Origin: JAGNZR01 sp051656905
GTDB lineage: Bacteria > Fusobacteriota > Fusobacteriia > Fusobacteriales > Fusobacteriaceae
Assembly: GCA_051656905.1 (NCBI GenBank)
Contig: JBOFJQ010000021.1
Location: 1 to 64,000, forward strand
Direction of reading: 5' to 3'
DNA: 64,000 nt
The position numbers were made by a program, and so were the translations under genes. The notes under the pieces are model-generated. The model made no database searches. It saw nothing but the letters and a program-made list of their open reading frames with translations, and had not been told where the DNA came from. This document shows, piece after piece, positions 16,851 to 24,653 of this stretch (within the stretch, counting starts at the first letter, position 1; every line of letters begins with the position of its first letter).

Positions 16851-17660
16851 CTAGTTACATGAACAAGGTTCATTCTCTTTAGGGCTTACATCTACAATTA
16901 TTCTTGAATCGAAAACTGGCCCATCATGACAAACTTTCTTCATTCCATGAAGAGTTTTTATTGAACATCCTACACAAGCTTTAACTCCACAAGCCATTCT
17001 CTCCTCTAAAGATATTTCAGCATAAATCTCTTTAGCATTTGCAATCTCCCCTACAAGCTCTAAAACTCTATGAGGACCACAACTCATAACAGCATCTATA
17101 TGCTTTTCTGATATAATCTCCTTCATCATCTCTATAACATTGCCTTTTTTTCCAAGAGAACCATCATCTGTAGCTATATGAAGTTCTACATTTTCTAAAT
17201 CAAAATTTTGTAAAATTTCTAAAGCTCCCTTATTTCTTCCACCTGCTATAAATATTACTTTATTATTTTTTTCTTTTCTTTTTAACTCTTCTATTAAATA
17301 CTTTAAAGGTGCAAGTCCCATTCCGCCCCCTACAACAAGTAATGTTTTATTTGCATGCTCTGTTGTAAATCCATTTCCTAGTGGCCCTTGAAGATTTATG
17401 ATGTCTCCCTCTCTCCTCGCAGCCATCTCCTCTGTCCCTCTTCCTTTAACCTCATAGTAGAACTCTATAATTCCATTTTTTTTATCTGCACTATGTGTAC
17501 TTATTGGTCTTCTTAAAATTGTAATTTCGTTTTGCATTTTTAGCATGAAAAATTGTCCTGCTTTACATTTATCTACTAAATTCTCACTACTTACTTTCAT
17601 AAGAAAATACGTTCCATTTACTCTTTTATTTTCTAATACTTTGCAATTCTCTAACAACAC
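16851..17660 (-). CDS. pyrK: Dihydroorotate dehydrogenase electron-transfer subunit
   Basis: 269 residues with an FAD-binding domain (LRRPISTHS near residue 55), an NAD-binding fold (LLVVGGGMGLAPLKYL near 105) and a C-terminal [2Fe-2S] cluster with cysteines in MACGVKACVGCSIKT and a later Cys in KKVCHDG. It passes electrons from PyrD to NAD+. The start is GTG, six bases after GGAGG. It lies between pyrB and pyrD. Confidence 0.95.
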   Translation of the reverse strand: MLLENCKVLENKRVNGTYFLMKVSSENLVDKCKAGQFFMLKMQNEITILRRPISTHSADKKNGIIEFYYEVKGRGTEEMAARREGDIINLQGPLGNGFTTEHANKTLLVVGGGMGLAPLKYLIEELKRKEKNNKVIFIAGGRNKGALEILQNFDLENVELHIATDDGSLGKKGNVIEMMKEIISEKHIDAVMSCGPHRVLELVGEIANAKEIYAEISLEERMACGVKACVGCSIKTLHGMKKVCHDGPVFDSRIIVDVSPKENEPCSCN

Positions 17661-17687
17661 TTTATACCTCCATATTTTAAAAGCTAT

Positions 17688-18758
17688 CTATTGAATTATT
17701 CTTCCGCAGTAATAGCATGTTTTATTCATATTTTTTATAATAATTTTATTTTCAGTTTGCTCTGCATGAGTTATACATTTAAAGTTTTGACAAACTGTAT
17801 TTTTAAAAGATATTATTAAATCATCTTTCTCAAGCTTTGGTTTAGGAGTCTCTAATTTTATTTTATCTAAGGCTATTGCTATTATAGCCTCTCTTATTGC
17901 AACACCGTTTTGAGCTTGTTTAAAATATTTCGCATGTTTTGTATCATCAACATCTATTGAAATTTCATTAACACGAGGTAATGGATGCATTATTATCATG
18001 TTATCTTTAGCTTGTTTTAAATCATCCTTTGATATAATAAAGGCATTTTTTACAAATTCATATTCATAGGGATCTTCAAATCTCTCTTTCTGAATTCTTG
18101 TAACATACATAACATCAAGCTCAGGTAAAACCTCTTTATAACTGCTTAATATATTATATTTAATCCCTTTTTCATCCAAATCATTTGTTATATATTTAGG
18201 TATTTGAATATTATCTGGAGCAATGAAGTAAAATTCACATTTGAACAGCGATAAAGCTTTCGTCAAAGAGTGGACTGTTCTTCCATACTTTAAGTCCCCT
18301 ATTAGAGCTATTTTCAATCCATCAATAACTCCTTGCTCCTCTTTTATTGTGTATAGATCAAGTAAAGTTTGACTTGGATGCTCATTTGCTCCATCCCCTG
18401 CATTAATTACAGGAACTTTTGAAAACTCAGAAATATATTTTGCAGCTCCATCTCTTGGATGTCTCATAATTATCCCATCTGCGTAGCACTCTACCATCTT
18501 TATTGTATCCCTTAGAGTTTCACCTTTTTGTACTGATGTCATGTCAGGAGAATCAAATCCTAAAACCTTTGATCCAATCTTATAAGATGCTGAAGTAAAA
18601 GATAATCTAGTTCTTGTTGAAGGTTCAAAGAAAAGTGTAGCTAATATCTTATCTGGAGCTAAATCTAAATTAGAACTTTTTTCTAACTTACTGGCTAACT
18701 CTAACACCTCTAATATCCTCTTCTTTGTAAAATCTTTCATTGAAACAAAATGATTCAT
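17688..18758 (-). CDS. pyrB: Aspartate carbamoyltransferase with fused PyrI-type zinc domain
   Basis: 356 residues, about 45 longer than a plain catalytic chain. The catalytic part has FEPSTRTRLSF near residue 44, HPSQTLLDLYT and HPLPR. The extra C-terminus (about 315-356) matches only the zinc-binding end of the PyrI regulatory subunit: VCQNFKCITHAE and CYYCG, with Cys 323, 328, 348 and 351. The nucleotide-binding allosteric domain of PyrI is absent, and no pyrI gene is present in the window. The zinc domain probably helps subunit contact without CTP control. It is the first enzyme gene of the cluster and sits just after the leader ORF and attenuator. Confidence 0.95.
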   Translation of the reverse strand: MNHFVSMKDFTKKRILEVLELASKLEKSSNLDLAPDKILATLFFEPSTRTRLSFTSASYKIGSKVLGFDSPDMTSVQKGETLRDTIKMVECYADGIIMRHPRDGAAKYISEFSKVPVINAGDGANEHPSQTLLDLYTIKEEQGVIDGLKIALIGDLKYGRTVHSLTKALSLFKCEFYFIAPDNIQIPKYITNDLDEKGIKYNILSSYKEVLPELDVMYVTRIQKERFEDPYEYEFVKNAFIISKDDLKQAKDNMIIMHPLPRVNEISIDVDDTKHAKYFKQAQNGVAIREAIIAIALDKIKLETPKPKLEKDDLIISFKNTVCQNFKCITHAEQTENKIIIKNMNKTCYYCGRIIQ

Positions 18759-18768
18759 GATCTCCTCC

Positions 18769-19032
18769 TTATAATTTTGCTAAAAAAAAAGAGTAAGAAC
18801 CAAAAAAATTGGTTTTTACTCTTTTTATAAATATATTATTTAATTTTTTAAAATGACAATTTAACTTTAAAATATAAAATTGATAAATTAATGAGACCAA
18901 AAGAATCATAAAAAACAATTGAATATTCCTATTAATAATAAAGACCTTGAAATGAGATAAAAATATAAAATTGGAAAAATCTAAAAAATTAATCATTACT
19001 TTTGAAAAAATTTCATAAGTTAATATCAGCAT
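18769..19032 (-). CDS. Pyrimidine leader ORF (PyrL-like), runs through the attenuator
   Basis: An 87-codon frame with an excellent ribosome site (AAAGGAGG, seven bases before ATG). It begins 35 bases below the -10 box at 19067 and ends in TAA 10 bases before pyrB, next to the pyrB ribosome site. The product is hydrophobic and Phe/Ile/Leu-rich because the RNA is very U-rich (many UUU/UUA/AUU codons), and no domain is seen. The frame passes right through a terminator hairpin. This is the layout of E. coli pyrL-pyrBI, where a ribosome close behind a UTP-starved polymerase prevents terminator formation. The peptide itself may have no function. Confidence 0.7.
   Translation of the reverse strand: MLILTYEIFSKVMINFLDFSNFIFLSHFKVFIINRNIQLFFMILLVSLIYQFYILKLNCHFKKLNNIFIKRVKTNFFGSYSFFLAKL
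18781..18821 (-). terminator. Attenuator terminator upstream of pyrB
   Basis: On the minus strand GAGTAAAAACCAA pairs with TTGGTTCTTACTC (one mismatch, plus-strand 18821-18809 and 18803-18791) around a T5 loop, followed by nine T. It lies inside the leader ORF and 23 bases upstream of the pyrB start, with no other gene end nearby, so it must act as a regulated stop rather than an end-of-operon terminator. Confidence 0.88.
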
Positions 19033-19066
19033 GGATTTTCCTCCTTTTTATTTTTACATTTCTACT

Positions 19067-19094
19067 ATTATATCATAATTTTTATGTTTTTCAA
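19067..19094 (-). promoter_or_regulatory. Promoter of the pyrimidine operon
   Basis: Minus-strand -35 TTGAAA (19094-19089), 16-base spacer, -10 TATAAT (19072-19067). The leader ORF starts about 35 bases downstream. It is divergent from the purine promoter, whose -35 begins at 19131. Confidence 0.75.
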
Positions 19095-19130
19095 TATTTT
19101 TTTTTTAATCTAATTTTATGTAAAAATATG

Positions 19131-19158
19131 TTGAATTTTTCCCATTACATGGTATACT
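19131..19158 (+). promoter_or_regulatory. Promoter of the purine operon
   Basis: -35 TTGAAT (19131-19136), 16-base spacer, -10 TATACT (19153-19158). It would start transcription near 19165, about 50 bases before the riboswitch and 500 before purE. Only 36 bases separate its -35 from that of the divergent pyrimidine promoter. Confidence 0.65.
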
Positions 19159-19172
19159 ATCATTATCAATTA

Positions 19173-19188
19173 GATAACGTGCGTTATC
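19173..19188. promoter_or_regulatory. Perfect palindrome just after the purine transcription start
   Basis: GATAACG-TG-CGTTATC is an uninterrupted inverted repeat about 8-23 bases past the predicted transcription start. In an A/T-dominated region a 7-base perfect arm containing CG is notable. It could be a repressor operator or a short 5' stem on the RNA. It does not match the E. coli PurR box or the PyrR loop consensus as I know them. Confidence 0.4.
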
Positions 19189-19212
19189 ACTTTGATAAAA
19201 AAATAAAAGATT

Positions 19213-19283
19213 GGCTTATATAATAGTTGTAATATGGACGACAAGTTTCTACCTACTGACCTTAAATCGGAAGACTATAAGTT
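19213..19283 (+). ncRNA. Purine riboswitch aptamer, guanine/hypoxanthine type
   Basis: The three-way junction of the purine riboswitch is clear. P1 is GCTTATA/TATAAGT (19214-19220, 19276-19282). J1/2 is TATAAT. P2 is GTTGT/ACGAC with loop AATATGG. J2/3 is GTTTCTACC, identical to the family core. P3 carries loop CCTTAAA. The specificity base in J3/1 (GAC-TAT) is C, which in this family selects guanine or hypoxanthine rather than adenine (U). It heads the purine operon, and ligand binding should favour termination at 19370. About 87 bases lie between aptamer and terminator, longer than in B. subtilis xpt. Confidence 0.92.
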
Positions 19284-19369
19284 TTATAATATATTAAATA
19301 TAGATTTCTTTAGAGAGTTAGTTTAGCTTTTTTAAGATTCATATTTTAATTATATTTTATAATACTTAT

Positions 19370-19398
19370 GGGAAAATCTGAGATTTTCCCTTTTTTTA
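19370..19398 (+). terminator. Riboswitch-linked terminator upstream of the purine genes
   Basis: GGGAAAAT (19370-19377) pairs with ATTTTCCC (19383-19390) around CTGAG, followed by seven T. No gene ends here. It is the first of two terminators in the purE leader and the likely expression platform of the guanine riboswitch. Confidence 0.85.
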
Positions 19399-19427
19399 TA
19401 AAAAATTTTTTAAAGGAGATAGTATAA

Positions 19428-19604
19428 ATGAATTTCAAAATTAACATAAAGAAATTAAGAAAAAAATTTACTTTAATATTTAGTAATCCATTGGTCTTTT
19501 TCCTTGCAATAAGTGCGAATAAATTTTTTATAAATAAGACAGCTAAAGTTGTGTCTAAAAATAAGAATACATTAATAACAATGCAATACGAACCTACTTT
19601 CTAG
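19428..19604 (+). CDS. 58-residue leader ORF between riboswitch terminator and purE
   Basis: ATG is preceded by AAAGGAG at ideal spacing. The product begins MNFKINIKKLRKKFTLIFSN and ends MQYEPTF. It is basic at the N-terminus with one short hydrophobic stretch (PLVFFLAIS). The stop codon lies in the central loop of the second terminator hairpin, and the last coding bases form its left arm, so translation of the end of this frame must affect hairpin folding. I do not recognise the peptide. It could be a regulatory leader or a small expressed protein that shares the purine transcript. Confidence 0.65.
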   Translation: MNFKINIKKLRKKFTLIFSNPLVFFLAISANKFFINKTAKVVSKNKNTLITMQYEPTF

Positions 19605-19625
19605 TAGTCCGTATTGCATTTTTTA
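19580..19625 (+). terminator. Second terminator in the purE leader, overlapping the small ORF
   Basis: AATGCAATACG (19580-19590) pairs with CGTATTGCATT (19610-19620), with a second inner helix CTACT/AGTAG around TTCT, then TTTTATT. It lies 41 bases before purE. The left arm is coding sequence of the 58-codon ORF, and the ORF stop is inside the inner loop. Confidence 0.85.
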
Positions 19626-19665
19626 TTATAAAATTAAAAAAATTAATATTTGAATTGGAGGATTT

Positions 19666-20157
19666 ATGAGCAAAGTAAGTATTGTTATGGGAAGTAAATC
19701 AGATTTACCTACTATGAGTAAATGTGTTGAAATTTTAGATTTAATGAAGATTGATTATGAAATAAAGGTTATATCAGCTCACAGAACCCCTGAATATCTT
19801 TTTGAGTACGCTAAATCTGCTGAATCTAATGGAATATCTATTATTATAGCAGCAGCTGGAGGAGCCGCTCACCTACCTGGTGTCATTGCTGGTTTAACAC
19901 TTCTTCCTGTTATTGGAGTACCTATTAATTCTACACCTTTAAATGGACTTGACTCACTACTATCAATAGTTCAAATGCCTGGTGGAGTACCTGTTGCAAC
20001 TGTATCTATTGGAGAACCTGGTGCTAAAAATGCTGGTATTCTTGCCACTCATATTCTTGCACTTAATGATAATGAACTTAAAAAACGTTTAGCTCTTTTT
20101 AGAGAGAGTATAAAAACTGACTTAATACAAAATTCAGATGTAAATTTAAAGTTCTGA
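19666..20157 (+). CDS. purE: N5-carboxyaminoimidazole ribonucleotide mutase / AIR carboxylase
   Basis: 163 residues with VSIVMGSKSDLPTM at the start and SAHRTPEYLFEYA near residue 42, the class I (bacterial) signature, plus AAAGGAAHLPG. It makes CAIR in purine synthesis. No purK lies in this operon. Class I enzymes normally need PurK, so either purK is elsewhere or CO2 is used directly. It is the first enzyme gene behind the leader. Confidence 0.95.
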   Translation: MSKVSIVMGSKSDLPTMSKCVEILDLMKIDYEIKVISAHRTPEYLFEYAKSAESNGISIIIAAAGGAAHLPGVIAGLTLLPVIGVPINSTPLNGLDSLLSIVQMPGGVPVATVSIGEPGAKNAGILATHILALNDNELKKRLALFRESIKTDLIQNSDVNLKF

Positions 20158-20203
20158 TAATTAAAAATAAAATTCTTGATACTTAAGTTAATTTGGAGGA
20201 GTG

Positions 20204-23200
20204 ATGAATAAAAGAGTTTTTGTAAAAAAGAGAAAGGATTTTCTTGTTGAAAGTTATTCACTTTTAGAAGAGTTAAAAGAAAATTTAAAAGAGACAAATT
20301 TAAAAAATTTAGATATTTATAATATCTATGATATTTTCAATATAAATGAAGCTGATTTTCATCTTCTTAAAGAAAAAATACTATCTGAGATAGTAACAGA
20401 TGAAGTTTTTGAATCAGTTGATTTATCTGAAAAAAAATACTTAGCTACTGAATTTTTACCAGGTCAATATGACCAAAGGGCTGATTCAGCTGAGCAGTGT
20501 CTAGCTCTTTTAGAAACAGGTGCTGGAGTCTCAATTAAAAGTGGTAGACTAATTGTTTTTCATGGGGATATAAACTCTTTTGAAAAGATAAAGAAATACC
20601 TAATTAACCCAATTGAAAGTAGAGAAAAAAACTTAACTCTACTAGAGAAAGATAAACCTAATACTATTGAAAAAGTTCCTTTCTTAGAAAGTTTTAATAA
20701 CTTAACTCAAGAAGAATTAAAAATATTCTTAAAAGATAACTCTTTATCACTTAATATAGAAGATTTACTACATATTCAAAATTATTTTAAAAATACAGAG
20801 AAGAGAGCTCCTAGCGAGACGGAAATAAAAGTTTTAGACACTTACTGGTCTGATCACTGTCGTCACACAACTTTCGAAACTTATCTAAAAAATATAGTTA
20901 TAAAAGAAGGCGATTTACAAAATACCATTCAAAAATCTTTTGAAAAATACTTAGAATTAAAAAAGATTTTAGGAAATGAAGATAAACCTGTAACTCTTAT
21001 GGATATGGCAACAATCGGTGGAAAATACTTAAAGAAAATAGGTAAACTAGAAGATTTAGAAAATTCAAAAGAAAACAATGCTTGTAGTATTGAAATTGAT
21101 GTTGATGTTAATGGCAAAAAAGAAAAATATCTACTTATGTTTAAAAACGAAACTCACAATCACCCAACAGAGATAGAACCTTTTGGAGGAGCTAGTACTT
21201 GTATCGGTGGAGCTATAAGAGATCCTCTTTCTGGTAGAGCTTATGTATATCAAGCCATGAGAATAACAGGAGCTGCTGACATAACTGAAAGCATTGAAAA
21301 TACTATTCCTAATAAACTCCCTCAAAAGACTATATCTAAAGGAGCTGCTCAAGGTTATTCATCTTATGGAAATCAAATTGGTTTAGCTACAACATATGTA
21401 AGAGAAATCTTTCATCCAGGTTACAAAGCTAAAAGAATGGAAGTTGGAGCCGTTGTTGGAGCTGTAAAAAAATCAGATATAAAAAGAGAAGATCCTACTC
21501 CTGGTGATTTAATTATAGTAATAGGTGGAAAAACAGGACGTGATGGTGTAGGAGGAGCTACTGGTTCATCTAAAGAGCATAATGATCAATCTCTTGAAAC
21601 TTGTTCATCTGAAGTTCAAAAAGGGAATGCACCTATTGAAAGAAGAATTCAAAGATTATTTAAAAATCCTAAGGTTACAAGACTTATAAAAAAATCTAAT
21701 GATTTTGGTGCTGGAGGAGTATCAGTTGCAATAGGAGAGATAGCTGATGGAGTTCATGTTATCCTTGATAATCTTCCTGTTAAATATGATGGACTAAATG
21801 GAACTGAGCTTGCTATTTCTGAATCTCAAGAGAGAATGGCAGTGGTTATATCTAGTCATGATAAAGACAGATTCTTTACTTATCTTAAAAATGAAAATTT
21901 AGAAGGTGCTCTTGTTGGTACTGTAACAGATAACAATAGACTGGTTATAGTTTATAGAGATCAAAAAATAGTAGATATTTGCCGTAACTTTTTAGATACA
22001 AATGGAGTAAGACAATCTCAAAAGGTTCTTATAAATAGTAACTGTAACCCAATTATAACTCCTGATTATAACAAAGAAAACTTTGAAAAGATGCTAGACT
22101 CTCTAAATGTTACATGCCAAAGAGGGATGTCAGAAATGTTCGATTACTCTGTTGGTAGAGGAACTGTTTTACTTCCTTATGGTGGTGATAGACAATTAAC
22201 TCAATCTGAAGCTAGTGTCCAAAAGATTTCAACAAATGGATTCACTAATACATGCTCAATAATTTCATACGGGTTCAATCCATTTATCTCTGAAGTTTCT
22301 CCATACCTTAGCAGTAGTTACGCTGTTGTAGAATCTCTTTGCAAGATTACAGCTGTTGGGGGAGATTATAGAAAAGCTAGACTTAGCTTCCAAGAATTCT
22401 TTGAAAAACTAAATAATTCTAAAGAGAAGTGGGGAAAACCAACTATGGCTCTACTAGGTGCACTGGATGCTCAAATTAATTTTGAAACTCCTGCAATTGG
22501 GGGAAAAGATAGTATGAGTGGCACATTTAATGATTTAGAAGTTCCACCAACTCTTATCTCATTTGCTGTGGCAACAGAGCATGTTAAAAATATAATAAGC
22601 AAAGAATTCAACAAAAATTCTAAATATGTATACCTTATACCACATAATAAAAATGCTGACGGAACACCTAACTATAATCAACTAAAATCTAACATGGACT
22701 TTATTAGAAATAATATAAGAGAGAAAAAAATTGTTTCTGCTGGTGTTGTTAGCTTTGGTGGATGGGGTGAAACAGTTGCTAAGATGAGTCTTGGAAATAT
22801 GATTTTTGGTGGAGAATTTAGCTCTGATATAAATCCTCTAGAGATGCAAATTGGAAGTTTTGTTGTATCTACTAGAGAAAAATTAAATGGTTTCCCTTTA
22901 CTAGGTGAAGTGAACTATTCAGAAACTATAAAAATAAATGGTATTGAATTTGATTTAGAAGATATAAAAGCTATAAATGAAAAAAGATTAGAAAAAATCT
23001 ATCCATATTTTGCTAAGCCTAATACTGAAATTTCAAGTGATATTCTTAAATTAGAAAATAGAAAAAATGGAGAAAGAAGTTGCTATAGAAATAAAATGGC
23101 TCAAGTTATCTGCAATGAAGAACCTAGAGTTTTAATAGTTGTTTTTCCTGGTACAAATTCAGAGTTTGATACTGAAAAAGCTTTCCAAAGAGCTGGAGGA

Positions 23201-23917
23201 GAAACTGAAATTCTAGTATTTAATAACTCATCACTAGAAGAGATTTCAAACTCTATTGATAGACTTGTTAAAAAATTAGAACATTCACAAATATTTGCAA
23301 TACCAGGTGGTTTCAGTGCAGGGGATGAACCTGATGGTTCTGGTAAGTTTATTGCAAATATTCTTCAAAATAAAAAAGTAGATTTAGCGATTAAAAAATT
23401 CTTAAAAAGACAAGGTTTAATCCTAGGAATTTGTAATGGATTCCAAGCTCTTATAAAATCAGGATTACTACCTTACGGAAATACAAGTGACATAAACGTA
23501 GAATCACCAACTCTTTTTAGAAACGATATTAACAGACATGTTTCACGTATGATAAATACTAGAATATCTTCTAATTCATCACCTTGGTTATCTTCATATA
23601 AAATAGGAGATACTCACACACTGCCAATATCTCATGGTGAAGGGAAATTTGTTATAAATGAAAAGTTATATTTAGAACTACTTCAAAATAACCAAATTGC
23701 AACTAGATACTGTGATGACAATGGGCAAGTTTCTATGGATGAAGATGTTAATTTAAATGGAGCTAGTTACGCGGTGGAAGGTATACTATCACCTTGTGGA
23801 CAAATATTTGGAAAGATGGCTCATAGTGAGCGTTACGAAGAGGATTTATATAAAAATATTAATGGTGAAAAGTTTCAAGATATATTCAAAAATGGTGTTA
23901 ATTTTTTCAAAAAATAA
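20204..23917 (+). CDS. purL: Phosphoribosylformylglycinamidine synthase, single-chain PurL
   Basis: About 1237 residues, the long single-chain form in which PurS-like, PurL and PurQ-like parts are fused. The central ATP-using domains show DHCRHTTF and FKNETHNHPTEIEPFGGA. The C-terminal glutaminase starts near residue 975 (VLIVVFPGTNSEFDTEKAF) with GGFSAGDE, the nucleophile cysteine in LGICNGFQAL, and the His/Glu of ISHGEGKF. It converts FGAR to FGAM using glutamine and ATP. The ATG at 20204 is preferred to the GTG three bases earlier, which abuts GGAGGA. Confidence 0.96.
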   Translation: MNKRVFVKKRKDFLVESYSLLEELKENLKETNLKNLDIYNIYDIFNINEADFHLLKEKILSEIVTDEVFESVDLSEKKYLATEFLPGQYDQRADSAEQCLALLETGAGVSIKSGRLIVFHGDINSFEKIKKYLINPIESREKNLTLLEKDKPNTIEKVPFLESFNNLTQEELKIFLKDNSLSLNIEDLLHIQNYFKNTEKRAPSETEIKVLDTYWSDHCRHTTFETYLKNIVIKEGDLQNTIQKSFEKYLELKKILGNEDKPVTLMDMATIGGKYLKKIGKLEDLENSKENNACSIEIDVDVNGKKEKYLLMFKNETHNHPTEIEPFGGASTCIGGAIRDPLSGRAYVYQAMRITGAADITESIENTIPNKLPQKTISKGAAQGYSSYGNQIGLATTYVREIFHPGYKAKRMEVGAVVGAVKKSDIKREDPTPGDLIIVIGGKTGRDGVGGATGSSKEHNDQSLETCSSEVQKGNAPIERRIQRLFKNPKVTRLIKKSNDFGAGGVSVAIGEIADGVHVILDNLPVKYDGLNGTELAISESQERMAVVISSHDKDRFFTYLKNENLEGALVGTVTDNNRLVIVYRDQKIVDICRNFLDTNGVRQSQKVLINSNCNPIITPDYNKENFEKMLDSLNVTCQRGMSEMFDYSVGRGTVLLPYGGDRQLTQSEASVQKISTNGFTNTCSIISYGFNPFISEVSPYLSSSYAVVESLCKITAVGGDYRKARLSFQEFFEKLNNSKEKWGKPTMALLGALDAQINFETPAIGGKDSMSGTFNDLEVPPTLISFAVATEHVKNIISKEFNKNSKYVYLIPHNKNADGTPNYNQLKSNMDFIRNNIREKKIVSAGVVSFGGWGETVAKMSLGNMIFGGEFSSDINPLEMQIGSFVVSTREKLNGFPLLGEVNYSETIKINGIEFDLEDIKAINEKRLEKIYPYFAKPNTEISSDILKLENRKNGERSCYRNKMAQVICNEEPRVLIVVFPGTNSEFDTEKAFQRAGGETEILVFNNSSLEEISNSIDRLVKKLEHSQIFAIPGGFSAGDEPDGSGKFIANILQNKKVDLAIKKFLKRQGLILGICNGFQALIKSGLLPYGNTSDINVESPTLFRNDINRHVSRMINTRISSNSSPWLSSYKIGDTHTLPISHGEGKFVINEKLYLELLQNNQIATRYCDDNGQVSMDEDVNLNGASYAVEGILSPCGQIFGKMAHSERYEEDLYKNINGEKFQDIFKNGVNFFKK

Positions 23918-23950
23918 ATCAAATAACTTATATATTTTAGGAGGATTACA

Positions 23951-24652
23951 ATGCAAATGTATGAAGGAAAAGCAAAAAGAGTTTATTCAACAGAAAACCC
24001 TAACGAGGTAATAATATTTTATAAAGATGATGCTACTGCTTTTAATAATTTAAAAAAAGGTACTATAGTTAATAAAGGGATATTAAACCATAAAATAACA
24101 ACAAAAATCTTTAACTACCTTGAAGAAAATGGTATTCCAACTCATATGATTAAAACAATTGATGAGAGAAATCAACTTTGTAAAAAAGTTGAAATAATTC
24201 CTTTAGAAGTTATAGTTAGAAATACTTTAGCTGGATCTACTGCTAAACTTTTAGGAATTAGCGAAGGACTTGAACTAAGTTCACCAATCTTTGAAATTTG
24301 CTATAAAAAAGATGAATTAAATGATCCTTTAATAAATGATTATCATGCTGTTGCATTAGGACTTGCTACTAAAGAGGAATTAGAAACAATTTATGCTTTA
24401 ACAGCTAAAATAAATACACTACTTATTTCTTTCTTTAAAAATATAGGTATAAAATTAGTAGATTTTAAAATTGAATTTGGTAGAGATGTAAACAACAATA
24501 TTATTCTTGCTGATGAGATATCACCTGACTCTTGCAGATTATGGGATCTTGAAACTAATGAAAAAATGGATAAAGATAGATTTAGAAGAGACCTTGGAAA
24601 AGTTGAAGAAGCTTATATTGAAGTTTTAAATAGAATACTAGGGCAGTGGTAA
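23951..24652 (+). CDS. purC: SAICAR synthase
   Basis: 233 residues. It joins CAIR and aspartate using ATP. Motifs are YEGKAKRVY at the start, VEIIPLEVIVRN near residue 83, and LVDFKIEFGRD and LADEISPDSCRLWD toward the end. It is preceded by TTAGGAGGA and followed one base after its stop by purF. Confidence 0.96.
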   Translation: MQMYEGKAKRVYSTENPNEVIIFYKDDATAFNNLKKGTIVNKGILNHKITTKIFNYLEENGIPTHMIKTIDERNQLCKKVEIIPLEVIVRNTLAGSTAKLLGISEGLELSSPIFEICYKKDELNDPLINDYHAVALGLATKEELETIYALTAKINTLLISFFKNIGIKLVDFKIEFGRDVNNNIILADEISPDSCRLWDLETNEKMDKDRFRRDLGKVEEAYIEVLNRILGQW

Positions 24653-24653
24653 G

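Noticed and set aside
18769..19032. Leader frame as a genuine membrane protein gene
   Set aside because: Amino acids simply follow the U-rich RNA, the frame crosses a terminator, and it ends at the pyrB ribosome site. A leader role explains all of this better.
19002..19223. 73-codon plus-strand ORF across the pyr/pur divergent promoter region
   Set aside because: It overlaps two promoters, the palindrome and the riboswitch, has no ribosome site, and its product is low-complexity.
19213..19283. Adenine riboswitch or 2'-deoxyguanosine riboswitch
   Set aside because: The J3/1 specificity base is C, not U as in adenine aptamers, and J2/3 (GTTTCTACC) has the standard purine form, not the altered junction of the 2'-dG class.
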